64,000 bases of DNA from an uncultured Eubacteriales bacterium (lineage in GTDB: Bacteria > Bacillota > Clostridia > Oscillospirales > UMGS1783), in the NCBI GenBank assembly GCA_934456365.1, contig CAKSHC010000005.1, positions 1-64,000 on the forward strand, given 5' to 3'. Position 1 is the stretch's first letter, and every line of letters begins with the position of its first letter. Made by a program: the position numbers and the translations under genes. Shown one piece after another: positions 25,386 to 33,351 of this stretch. The notes under the pieces are model-generated. The model was not told where the DNA came from. It made no database searches and was given only the letters and a program-made list of their open reading frames with translations.

Positions 25386-25897
25386 AACGGATCGCATGGA
25401 TGGTTCTTCTTCCTCTTTTTCTGCTGTCGGCCTGCGCCCGGAAAAATCCGGCCGAGGCGGCGCGGCCTCTGCGTGAGGCGGCGGGCTTTTCCTGCCGGGT
25501 GCGGGTGAGCTGGCAGGAGAAGGAATACCGGCTTTCGCTGAAAAAGCAGGCGGAGACGGTGCGCCTGACGGTGGAGGAGCCGGCGGCGCTGGCGGGGTTT
25601 ACGGTGGCCTTCGCGCAGGAGGTTTACACCGTGGGCTACCGCGGGGTGGAATTTACCACCCAGACCCTGCCCGACGGGGTGGGAAAGATCATGGGGCCGG
25701 TGTTCGGATTTTTATCGGCGGTGGAGCAGGGGATTCTGGACGCGGATCTGTCGGGCTCGCTTTGCTTTGAGCAGGGCGGGATGCGGTATGTCTGCGAGCT
25801 GGACGGAGCTTCGGGCGCGCCGCTGACGATCCGGGCCGGAGAGGATCTGAGAATCGATTTTACCGATTTCGTGTACGAGGGAAAGGACGAAACATGA
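25382..25897 (+). CDS. Putative lipoprotein of unknown function
   Basis: Read from CTG 25382 the protein starts LKRIAWMVLLPLFLLSAC, a textbook lipoprotein signal with lipobox LSAC. Read from ATG 25400 the positively charged n-region would be lost. I therefore propose the unusual CTG start, which overlaps the nnrD stop (CTGA) and has GGAG 12-15 bp upstream. The 171-residue product has a beta-rich outside domain (YRLSLKKQAETVRLTVEEP) but no named motif. It ends with an ATGA overlap into alr. Confidence 0.75.
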   Translation: MKRIAWMVLLPLFLLSACARKNPAEAARPLREAAGFSCRVRVSWQEKEYRLSLKKQAETVRLTVEEPAALAGFTVAFAQEVYTVGYRGVEFTTQTLPDGVGKIMGPVFGFLSAVEQGILDADLSGSLCFEQGGMRYVCELDGASGAPLTIRAGEDLRIDFTDFVYEGKDET

Positions 25898-27045
25898 ACA
25901 AAAGAACCTGGGCGGTTGTGGATATCGACGCCCTGAAGCATAACTACAATCTGGCTCGTTCCCTGACCGGGGTGCGGGTGATGCCGGTCATCAAGGCCGA
26001 CGCTTACGGCCACGGGGCGGTGCCCTGTGCCGAGGCTCTCTGCGAGGCGGGGGCGGACGCTCTTTCGATCTCCTGTGTGGACGAGGCGATCGAGCTGCGC
26101 CGGGCCGGGATCCGGGCGGAGCTTCTGATCCTGGGCTACACGGCGCCCGAGAGCTTTGCTGTTTTGCTGGAGGATCGGATCACGCAGACGGTGATGAGCG
26201 TGGAATATGCGCGCGCTCTTTCGGATTTTGCCCGGGCAAGAGGCGAGCGGGCCCGGGTGCAGATCAAGCTGGACACCGGCATGGGCCGGCTCGGGCTTTT
26301 CGACCGGGAGGACTGGGCGGCGCAGGACTGCGCCCGGGAGGTTCTGGAAATCTGCGCGCTGGAGGGGCTTTCGGTCGGCGGGATTTTCACGCATTTTGCC
26401 TCGTCGGATGTGGCGGGAGACGATTTCACCCGGCAGCAGGCGGCCCGGTTTCAGAAAACGGTGAGCCTGGCCGAGGAGGCGGGGGCGATCCTGCCGGTCA
26501 AGCACTGCTCCAACTCGGGGGCGATCCTCAACTGCCCGCAGCTGCACGCCGATCTGGTGCGCGAGGGGATCATGCTCTACGGATACACGCCGGATCCCTC
26601 CTGCCCCGATCCGGGGCTGCGGCCGGTGATGGAGCTGAAAAGCGTGCTGGCCTTCCGCTCGATTCTGCGGGCGGGGGAAACGGTCAGCTACGGGCGCACC
26701 TTCCGGGCCGAGCGGGATCTGCCGATCGGGGTGATTCCGGTGGGGTATGCCGACGGGTATCCCCGCGCCCTTTCCAACCGCGCCTGGGTGACGATCGGCG
26801 GGAAAAAATGCCCGATCGTGGGGCGGGTGTGCATGGATCAGATGATGGTGGACCTTTCCGCGGCGCCCGACGCGCCGGTCGGAGCGGAGGTCACGCTCTT
26901 CGGCGGCGACGGGCCAAGCTGCTCGGAGCTTGCCGAGCTTGCCGGCACGATCCATTACGAGCTTTTGTGCGCGCTGGCGGCGCGGGTGCCGCACCTGTAT
27001 CTGCGGGGCGGCAAAATCGTGGAGGAGCGCTCCCGGATCGTTTGA
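25894..27045 (+). CDS. alr: Alanine racemase
   Basis: This PLP enzyme makes D-alanine for peptidoglycan. The 383-residue protein has the PLP lysine in MPVIKADAYGHGAVP, the catalytic tyrosine in TVSYGRTFRAE, and CMDQMMVDLS and HYELLCAL near the C-terminus. It overlaps the upstream lipoprotein gene by ATGA. mazF follows after 133 bp, the same order as alr-mazEF in Bacillus, but without mazE. Confidence 0.95.
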   Translation: MNKRTWAVVDIDALKHNYNLARSLTGVRVMPVIKADAYGHGAVPCAEALCEAGADALSISCVDEAIELRRAGIRAELLILGYTAPESFAVLLEDRITQTVMSVEYARALSDFARARGERARVQIKLDTGMGRLGLFDREDWAAQDCAREVLEICALEGLSVGGIFTHFASSDVAGDDFTRQQAARFQKTVSLAEEAGAILPVKHCSNSGAILNCPQLHADLVREGIMLYGYTPDPSCPDPGLRPVMELKSVLAFRSILRAGETVSYGRTFRAERDLPIGVIPVGYADGYPRALSNRAWVTIGGKKCPIVGRVCMDQMMVDLSAAPDAPVGAEVTLFGGDGPSCSELAELAGTIHYELLCALAARVPHLYLRGGKIVEERSRIV

Positions 27046-27099
27046 TTTTTTCGGTTTGGGCGCAATTTGCTTTTCGAAATAGAGTGGTATTGGGTAAAT

Positions 27100-27133
27100 T
27101 TTTTTCGGGGAGATGATCGATTTCCCGAAAAAA
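27100..27133. promoter_or_regulatory. Palindrome upstream of mazF
   Basis: TTTTTTCGGG (27100-27109) and CCCGAAAAAA (27124-27133) form a 10-bp inverted repeat with a 14-bp centre. It could end the alr transcript or be a binding site controlling mazF. No small antitoxin frame fits in 27046-27178. Confidence 0.5.
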
Positions 27134-27178
27134 CGGGCAACCTAAGATCACAGCCTGAATTTCGGAGAGTGAAGCATT

Positions 27179-27532
27179 GTGAACGTACGTAGAGGAGATA
27201 TATTTTACGCCGATTTGAGCCCGGTGGTCGGAAGCGAGCAGGGCGGCATCCGCCCGGTTCTGGTGGTGCAGAACGACGTGGGCAATCGCTACAGCCCCAC
27301 GGTGATCGCGGCGGCGATCACCAGCCGCCTTCATAAAAACAAGCTGCCCACCCACATCGAAATTTCCTGCGCCGGGTGCGGCCTGGCGAGGGATTCGGTG
27401 GTGCTGCTCGAGCAGATCCGCACGCTGGATAAGCGGCGGCTGCGCGAAAAGCTGGGGCAGCTGGACGAGGTCACCATGCAGCGGATCAACGAGGCGATTC
27501 AGATCAGCTTCGGCTTGCCGGAAATGGCGTGA
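27179..27532 (+). CDS. mazF: MazF/EndoA-type mRNA interferase
   Basis: The 117-residue protein is a clear MazF/NdoA (PemK-like) toxin: [45 protein letters not shown] and [15 protein letters not shown]. MazF cuts mRNA at short specific sites. It uses a GTG start at 27179. No MazE/EndoAI antitoxin gene lies upstream or downstream, so the antitoxin is either elsewhere or the protein has a housekeeping role, as may be true for other alr-linked copies in Clostridia. Confidence 0.92.
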   Translation: MNVRRGDIFYADLSPVVGSEQGGIRPVLVVQNDVGNRYSPTVIAAAITSRLHKNKLPTHIEISCAGCGLARDSVVLLEQIRTLDKRRLREKLGQLDEVTMQRINEAIQISFGLPEMA

Positions 27533-27542
27533 GCCGGGGGAG

Positions 27543-27570
27543 GCAGGGTCTTTTCAGACCCTGCTTTTTT
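27543..27570 (+). terminator. Intrinsic terminator after mazF
   Basis: A 9-bp stem GCAGGGTCT/AGACCCTGC with a TTTC loop is followed by T6. Confidence 0.9.
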
Positions 27571-27572
27571 CT

Positions 27573-27600
27573 TTGACAATATGGGTAAACGTGGTATAAT
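27573..27600 (+). promoter_or_regulatory. Promoter of the glycosyltransferase operon
   Basis: TTGACA (27573-27578), 16-bp spacer, TATAAT (27595-27600). Both boxes match the consensus. Confidence 0.85.
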
Positions 27601-27628
27601 ATCTCTATAGCCCGAAAAGGAGAAAGCA

Positions 27629-28603
27629 ATGGAACGCAAACCGGTTTTGTGGGTGGTTGTGCCCTGCTACAACGAAGAGGCCGTTCTTCCCGTTACGGCG
27701 CCCCTATTTGCCCATAAGCTCGGCGAGCTGGCCGCGGCCGGGAAAATCGACGGAGAGAAAAGCCGGGTGCTGTTTGTGGACGACGGGTCGAAGGACCGCA
27801 CCTGGGAAATCATCCGGGCCCTTTCCGAGCAGCCGGTTTTCTGCGGGGTGGCGCAAAGCCGCAACCGCGGACATCAGAACGCGCTTTTGTGCGGCCTGAT
27901 GGAGGCCAAGGACCGGTGCGATCTGACCATCAGCATCGACTGCGACGGGCAGGACGATCTGAACGCGATGGACCGCATGGTAGACGCCTACCTCGACGGG
28001 TGCGATGTGGTGTATGGCGTGCGCTCCTCCCGCAAGAGCGACACGCTCTTCAAGCGCGGCTCGGCGCAGGGCTTTTATAAGCTGCTGCGCGCTTTGGGGG
28101 CGGAAACGGTCTACAACCACGCCGACTACCGGCTGCTCTCCAACCGGGCGCTGCAGGCGCTGGCCGAATACCGCGAGGTGAATCTGTATCTGCGGGGCAT
28201 GGTGCCGATGCTGGGATTCAAGAGCACCGCGGTGGAATACGAGCGCACCGAGCGGCTGGCCGGAAAATCGCATTATCCCTTGCGGAAAATGCTCTCTCTG
28301 GCGCTCAACGGGATCACGAATCTTTCGGTCAAGCCTTTGCGGCTGATCGGCGGCTTCGGCTTCCTGGTGTCGATTCTGGCCTTTGCCGGGGTGATCTGGG
28401 CGCTGATCGCGCATCTGGTCGGCTCGTCGGTGGCCGGCTGGGCCTCCACCACCTGCATTCTCTGCTTCGTATCGGGGGTGCAGATGATCTTTTTGGGTGT
28501 GGTAGGCGAGTATGTTGGAAAAATCTATCTGGAGGTCAAGGCGCGGCCGCGCTATTGGGTGGCCGAGCGGACCGGCAATTTCACGGAGGAAAAACCCGAA
28601 TGA
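27629..28603 (+). CDS. Polyprenyl-phosphate glycosyltransferase (GT2, GtrB/DPM1-like)
   Basis: The 324-residue protein has a GT2 catalytic domain (VVPCYNEEAVLPV, FVDDGSKDRTWEII, SRNRGHQNALLCG, metal-binding SIDCDGQDD) and two C-terminal transmembrane helices (about 235-300). This is the architecture of enzymes that load a sugar on undecaprenyl phosphate for transfer outside the membrane. The sugar is unknown. Its stop overlaps the yitT-like start, and the surface-modification genes follow, which suggests a role in decorating the envelope. Confidence 0.9.
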   Translation: MERKPVLWVVVPCYNEEAVLPVTAPLFAHKLGELAAAGKIDGEKSRVLFVDDGSKDRTWEIIRALSEQPVFCGVAQSRNRGHQNALLCGLMEAKDRCDLTISIDCDGQDDLNAMDRMVDAYLDGCDVVYGVRSSRKSDTLFKRGSAQGFYKLLRALGAETVYNHADYRLLSNRALQALAEYREVNLYLRGMVPMLGFKSTAVEYERTERLAGKSHYPLRKMLSLALNGITNLSVKPLRLIGGFGFLVSILAFAGVIWALIAHLVGSSVAGWASTTCILCFVSGVQMIFLGVVGEYVGKIYLEVKARPRYWVAERTGNFTEEKPE

Positions 28604-29487
28604 AGTCAAAAAAGATGCAGGCGGCCCGCGAATGGTGCCTGATCACGCTCTGCGCAGTGATGCAGGCGGTGGGCGTTTACTTTTTCAAATTCCCGTATCA
28701 TTTCTGCACCGGCTCGACAAGCGGCCTTGCCGTTTTGCTGGGAGCCTGGTTCCCTAATCTTTCGGCGGGAACCTTCATGCTCATTCTCAACATTGCCCTG
28801 ATCATCCTGGGCTTTCTCTGCCTGGGGAAGGAATTCGGAATCAAAACGGTCTACGTCAGCGTGCTGGACACGCTTTTGGTCTATCTGTTTGAGCGGATCT
28901 ATCCTTTCGGCGATCTGCCGGGGCAGCACCCGCTGCTGACCGACAATCCGCTTCTCGCCCTTCTGGTTTCCACGGCGCTGATCGCCGTGACCAGCGGCAT
29001 GCTGATCGATCTGCACGCCTCCTGCGGCGGCACCGAGATCATCGCGGTGATCATCCGGAAATACAGCGGGCTCAACATCTCCAAGGCGCTTCTGATTTCG
29101 GATCTGCTCATCGCCGGGGCCACCTTCTTCACCTTCTCCTTTGAGGTGGGACTTTATTCGATGCTGGGGTTTGTGGCCAAGTCTTATTTTGTGGGCACCA
29201 CCATCAAGCGGCTGCACCTGTCGAAATACTGCACGGTCATCATCGATCCGCGCTACGAGCAGCAGGTGCTCGATTACATCCGCGACGAGCTGCATAAATC
29301 GGCCACCGTTTCAACATCCTATACGGGCGCCTATCAGAACGACGAGAAGTGCGTTTTGCTGGTGGCGCTTTCGGAGAGCCAGGCTGCGCAGCTGCGGGAA
29401 TTTGTGGGGGCTTTGGATGAAAAGGCCTTCATGATCGCGACGGACACGAGCGAGGTCGCCGGGAGGGGCTTCCGCGGCGCGTTTTAA
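28600..29487 (+). CDS. YitT-family (DUF161/DUF2179) membrane protein
   Basis: The 295-residue protein has five to six hydrophobic segments in the first 200 residues, including FFKFPYHFCTGSTSGLAVLL and LIDLHASCGGTEIIAVIIRK. The C-terminal DUF2179 domain is soluble. The family is widespread in Bacillota; its transport substrate is unknown. The ATG at 28600 overlaps the glycosyltransferase stop; a longer frame from 28555 would start inside that gene. Confidence 0.9.
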   Translation: MKSKKMQAAREWCLITLCAVMQAVGVYFFKFPYHFCTGSTSGLAVLLGAWFPNLSAGTFMLILNIALIILGFLCLGKEFGIKTVYVSVLDTLLVYLFERIYPFGDLPGQHPLLTDNPLLALLVSTALIAVTSGMLIDLHASCGGTEIIAVIIRKYSGLNISKALLISDLLIAGATFFTFSFEVGLYSMLGFVAKSYFVGTTIKRLHLSKYCTVIIDPRYEQQVLDYIRDELHKSATVSTSYTGAYQNDEKCVLLVALSESQAAQLREFVGALDEKAFMIATDTSEVAGRGFRGAF

Positions 29488-29518
29488 GCTTTGAAACCAT
29501 TCGGAAAGGGGGAGCGGC

Positions 29519-30307
29519 ATGGCGCCGGAAAAACGCAAAAGAATTCTGGGGCTTTCCCTTTTCGCAGCAGGCCTGTTTGCCATGGCGGCGCTCTTCTTTT
29601 TCCTTCTGTCGCCCCCGGCTGCCGTGCGGCCGCCCAAGGCGCAGGAGCTTCCCGCTCCTTCCCTGAGCGAGGATCTGACGACCGAGCCCAACCCGCTTTT
29701 GGAGCCCTCGCCCTTGCCGGAGGCCGTGCAGTTTTCGGAGGAGGAGCTTTTCGGACAGGCGGCCTTTTTGGGCAACAGCTGTGTGGAGCGCTTGTTTTTG
29801 CAGGGCTTTGCGCCGCAGGCGGATTTCCTTTCCCGCACCAATCTGACGGTTTCCACGGCCTTTACACAGGGCCTTTCGCGGGGCAGCGGATCGGCGGTGG
29901 ATCAGCTTTCCTCCGGGAAAGTCTATCGGCGCATTTATATCATGTTCGGTGAAAACGAGCTGGGCTGGCCGGACAGCGCCACCTTCGCTTCGGAATATGC
30001 CCGCCTGCTCGACGCGGTTTTTGCCGCGCAGCCGGGGGCGCGGGTGTATGTGCAGTCGATCCCGCCGGTCACCGCATCCAAGAGCGCGCGCGGCGATTTC
30101 GGAGTGACCAACGAGAGAATTGCGGAATACAACGCACTGCTGAAATCCCTGGCACGCGAGAGGGGAGCCGTTTTCCTGGATATTGCGGCCGCCCTGCGGG
30201 ACGCTTCGGGCGCGCTGCCGGAGGAGGCTTCCTCCGACGGGGTGCATATGACCCGCGAATACGGCGAAAAATGGATTACCTATATCAAAAAACATGTGGT
30301 GGAGTGA
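29519..30307 (+). CDS. Membrane-anchored SGNH/GDSL-like hydrolase
   Basis: The 262-residue protein has one N-terminal transmembrane helix (about 10-32), a proline-rich linker and an SGNH-type esterase domain. Block I appears as FLGNSCVE, with serine in the usual place, and block V as SSDGVHMTREYGEKW, with the Asp and His. Such enzymes add or remove acyl groups on surface glycans. It is encoded just before a DUF4358 lipoprotein, MBOAT and DHHW genes, so it probably belongs to the same O-acylation system. Confidence 0.85.
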   Translation: MAPEKRKRILGLSLFAAGLFAMAALFFFLLSPPAAVRPPKAQELPAPSLSEDLTTEPNPLLEPSPLPEAVQFSEEELFGQAAFLGNSCVERLFLQGFAPQADFLSRTNLTVSTAFTQGLSRGSGSAVDQLSSGKVYRRIYIMFGENELGWPDSATFASEYARLLDAVFAAQPGARVYVQSIPPVTASKSARGDFGVTNERIAEYNALLKSLARERGAVFLDIAAALRDASGALPEEASSDGVHMTREYGEKWITYIKKHVVE

Positions 30308-30312
30308 GTGCA

Positions 30313-30801
30313 ATGAAAAAGAGCATGCTGGTGATTTTGTGTGTGGTTCTTCTGACGGCGGCGCTGGCGGCCTGTTCTTCTCAGCCGGCTCCTTCGCCGT
30401 CACCCGCCGAGCCGGTTGTGCCCGCTGCGGCGGCGAAGACGATGTGCGAAAAGGTGGCCTTTGCGGATTTGATGAGCGAGGCGGACTCGGCCACGGTGCG
30501 GCGCATCTTTGCGCTGGACGCCGCTGCCGTGCCGGACGCGGCCGGCTACCTCTCCACCGGAGCGACGGCGGAGGAGCTGTTTGTTTTCTCCTGCGCGGAT
30601 GAAAACGGAGTGGGCGCCGTGAAAAAGGCGGTGGAAACCCGCCTTGTTTCGCAGCGCGAGGGCTATGCCGACTACGGCCCGGCCGAGGTGCCCAAGATCG
30701 ACGCGGCCGTGGTGGAAACGCGGGGGCTGGTTGTGTTTGTCTGTGTGTGCGACGATCCGGCTCAGGCGCGCGCGGCGATCGATGAAATTGCCGGGAAATA
30801 A
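30313..30801 (+). CDS. DUF4358-family lipoprotein
   Basis: The 162-residue protein starts MKKSMLVILCVVLL with lipobox LAAC at about residues 20-23 and a proline-rich linker. The domain (RIFALDAAAVPDAAGYLSTG, EELFVFSCADENG) fits DUF4358, a family often encoded beside MBOAT and SGNH genes in Clostridia. Function is unknown. I used ATG 30313, not the earlier in-frame ATG at 30271 inside the previous gene. Confidence 0.85.
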   Translation: MKKSMLVILCVVLLTAALAACSSQPAPSPSPAEPVVPAAAAKTMCEKVAFADLMSEADSATVRRIFALDAAAVPDAAGYLSTGATAEELFVFSCADENGVGAVKKAVETRLVSQREGYADYGPAEVPKIDAAVVETRGLVVFVCVCDDPAQARAAIDEIAGK

Positions 30802-30810
30802 GAGGACGGC

Positions 30811-32199
30811 ATGGTCTTTTCCAGTCTGATTTTTCTGTTTTGCTATCTGGTGGTTGTGCTGGGGGTGTATTATCTTCTCCCCCGGAAGGCGCGAAACGCC
30901 TTTCTGCTCTTTGCCAACCTGATTTTCTACGGCTGGGGCGAGCCGGTTTATATTTTGCTGATGGGCGTGTGCACGCTGGTCAACTATCTCTGCGGGCTCC
31001 TTTTGGCCCGCGCCGCGACCCGGGCCCGGGCGCGCTTCTGGCTGGTTTGCTCGATCGTGGTCAGCCTGGGGCTTTTGGGGGTGTTTAAGTATACCGGGTT
31101 TTTCGCCTCGCTGCTCAAGCTTCTGCCTGGTTTTTCGGCGATTGCGGTGCCGGTGATCCCTTTGCCGGTCGGCATTTCCTTTTACACCTTCCAAAGCATG
31201 TCCTATACCATCGATGTATACCGCGGTGAAACGGCGGCGCAGCGCAATTTCATCACCTTCGCGGCCTATGTTTCGCTTTTCCCGCAGCTGATCGCCGGGC
31301 CGATCGTGCGCTACAAGGATGTGGAAGAGCAGCTGACCGGGCGGGTGGAAACGCTTTCCGGCTTTGCCGCCGGGGTGCGCACCTTTACCGTGGGGCTGGC
31401 CAAGAAGGTTCTGATCGCCAATGTGTGCGGCGCGTGCTGGACGGCGCTGAGCGCCGGACAGAGCGGCTGGGCGGCGGCCTGGGTGGGCATTCTGGCCTAT
31501 ACCCTTCAGATCTACTTCGATTTTTCCGGCTACAGCGATATGGCGGTGGGGCTGGGGCGGATGTTCGGCTTTGAATTTATGGAGAATTTCCGCTATCCCT
31601 ATCTGGCCTGCAGCATCACCGAATTCTGGCGCCGGTGGCACATTTCGCTTTCCACCTGGTTTCGGGATTATCTTTATATTCCGCTCGGCGGCAACCGCAA
31701 GGGGCCGCTTTGTCAGATCCGGAATCTGCTGATCGTCTGGTTTTTAACGGGGCTCTGGCACGGGGCGAGCCTCAACTTTATCCTGTGGGGGCTCTATTAT
31801 TTCCTGCTTCTGGTTTTGGAGCGGTTTGTTTTGGGCAAGGCCTGGGAGCGGGTGCCCGGCTTTGTGCGCCTGCCGGTCACCTTCTTTTTGGTGATGATCG
31901 GCTGGACGATCTTCGCCTTCCCGGATTTTTCGGCCATGCTTTCCTATTTCGGCGCGCTCTTCTCCTTCGGATCTCCGGCGCTCTGCGGCGACGCAGGCTT
32001 TCTCGTGCTCACCTATCTGCCGATCCTCCTGATCGGGCTTCTGGCGGCCACTCCGCTCGGAAAAAGGGCCTACGATCGGGTCAAGACCACCCGCTGGGGT
32101 CGGGCGGGAGAGCTTTTGCTGGTGGCGGCGGCGCTGATTCTGTGCACGGCGGCGCTGGTCAGCCAGTCGTATAATCCGTTTTTGTATTATCAGTTCTGA
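30811..32199 (+). CDS. MBOAT-family membrane O-acyltransferase
   Basis: The 462-residue protein has about 11 membrane segments and the AlgI/DltB-type signature: PLPVGISFYTFQSMSYTIDV, FPQLIAGPIVRY, ITEFWRRWHISLSTWFRDYL and the catalytic histidine in FLTGLWHGASLNFILWG. MBOAT proteins move acyl groups across the membrane for transfer to a surface polymer by a partner esterase or transferase. Its partners are probably the DHHW protein downstream and the SGNH protein upstream. Confidence 0.94.
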   Translation: MVFSSLIFLFCYLVVVLGVYYLLPRKARNAFLLFANLIFYGWGEPVYILLMGVCTLVNYLCGLLLARAATRARARFWLVCSIVVSLGLLGVFKYTGFFASLLKLLPGFSAIAVPVIPLPVGISFYTFQSMSYTIDVYRGETAAQRNFITFAAYVSLFPQLIAGPIVRYKDVEEQLTGRVETLSGFAAGVRTFTVGLAKKVLIANVCGACWTALSAGQSGWAAAWVGILAYTLQIYFDFSGYSDMAVGLGRMFGFEFMENFRYPYLACSITEFWRRWHISLSTWFRDYLYIPLGGNRKGPLCQIRNLLIVWFLTGLWHGASLNFILWGLYYFLLLVLERFVLGKAWERVPGFVRLPVTFFLVMIGWTIFAFPDFSAMLSYFGALFSFGSPALCGDAGFLVLTYLPILLIGLLAATPLGKRAYDRVKTTRWGRAGELLLVAAALILCTAALVSQSYNPFLYYQF

Positions 32200-32206
32200 G
32201 GAGCTT

Positions 32207-33337
32207 ATGGAAAAGAAGAAACGCACAACCGAACAAAGGCAGGACCTGCGCCTGAGCGTGCTTTTCGTGGCTTTTCTGACCGTTTTGGCGCTTCTGCTGC
32301 TCCTTTTGCCCAAGAGGGAGGTTTCCGATCTGGAGCGCCGGTCGCTGGCCAAGGCTCCCGTTCTGAGCTGGGATTCGCTGCGTTCAGGGCGGTTCACCTC
32401 CGGGGCTGAAACCTTTGTGAGCGACCATTTTCCCGGGCGCGCCTTTTGGGTGGGGACCTATTCCTATGCCGAAGCGCTCCTTGGGGGGAGAACCGATGTG
32501 GTGCTCGGGAAAGACGGGCGGCTGTTTTCCGCACCCGCCCAGCCCTCGGCAAGGCTTGCCGGGAATCTCGAGGCATTGCACGATTTTGCCACTGCACAGA
32601 CCATCCCGGTGAAAACGCTCTTTGTGCCCACGGCGGGCTTTCAGCTGCCGGCTGACCTTCCCCTCAACCACCCGACCTGGCGCGACGGCGAAATTCTCGA
32701 CCAGGCGGGAAGCGTCTTGAATGACGTTTCGATGAATATCGATCTGAGAGACGCGCTGACCGAGGAAGCCGATTATTATCGAACCGACCACCACTGGACG
32801 GCCGCCGGGGCCTATGCGGCTTACCGGGCCTATTGCCGTGCGGCGGGGCTGACGGCTTTGGAGAAGGACGCCTTTTCGGTGGAGCAGTTTCCCGGATTTT
32901 ACGGGACGACCTATGCCAAGGCCGGGCTTTGGGGCGTTTTGCCCGACGCGATCGAGCTTTGGCAAACCGGCACGGCCTTCCGGGTCACCATTGCCGACGA
33001 CGGGCGCGAGCCGGTGAAGCGGGATGGGCTGTTTTTCCGCGAGGAGCTGGACGGAGCGGACGGGTATGCCGTGTATCTGGGGGGCAACCATTCGCGGGTC
33101 ACGGTGGAAAATCCGGCGGCGGCAGGCGGGAAGCTTCTGATTGTCAAGGATTCCTTTGCCCATGCGCTGACGCCTTTCCTGGCCGAGCATTACCGTGAGA
33201 TCACAATGATCGACCTGCGCTACTGGCGCTCGGCGGCGGTCAGCGAGCTGGCGGCCGAGGGCGGGTACGACGAGATTCTGTTTGTTTACGGAGTGGATTC
33301 GCTGGCGGAAAACAGCGATCTGCTCTGGCTGAGATAA
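32207..33337 (+). CDS. DHHW-family protein (AlgX/AlgJ-like acetyltransferase partner)
   Basis: The 376-residue protein has an N-terminal membrane helix (about 17-38) and the name motif YRTDHHWTAAGAYAAY near residue 190. A later serine-containing block, LLIVKDSFAHALTPFL, and a C-terminal VYGVDSLAE complete an SGNH-like fold as in AlgX and AlgJ. It lies 7 bp after the MBOAT gene. I infer that it transfers acyl groups to an extracellular glycan. Confidence 0.9.
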   Translation: MEKKKRTTEQRQDLRLSVLFVAFLTVLALLLLLLPKREVSDLERRSLAKAPVLSWDSLRSGRFTSGAETFVSDHFPGRAFWVGTYSYAEALLGGRTDVVLGKDGRLFSAPAQPSARLAGNLEALHDFATAQTIPVKTLFVPTAGFQLPADLPLNHPTWRDGEILDQAGSVLNDVSMNIDLRDALTEEADYYRTDHHWTAAGAYAAYRAYCRAAGLTALEKDAFSVEQFPGFYGTTYAKAGLWGVLPDAIELWQTGTAFRVTIADDGREPVKRDGLFFREELDGADGYAVYLGGNHSRVTVENPAAAGGKLLIVKDSFAHALTPFLAEHYREITMIDLRYWRSAAVSELAAEGGYDEILFVYGVDSLAENSDLLWLR

Positions 33338-33351
33338 AGGAGGAAAGAACG

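Noticed and set aside
27046..27178. Search for a mazE antitoxin gene
   Set aside because: No frame with start, Shine-Dalgarno and reasonable length exists in the gap.
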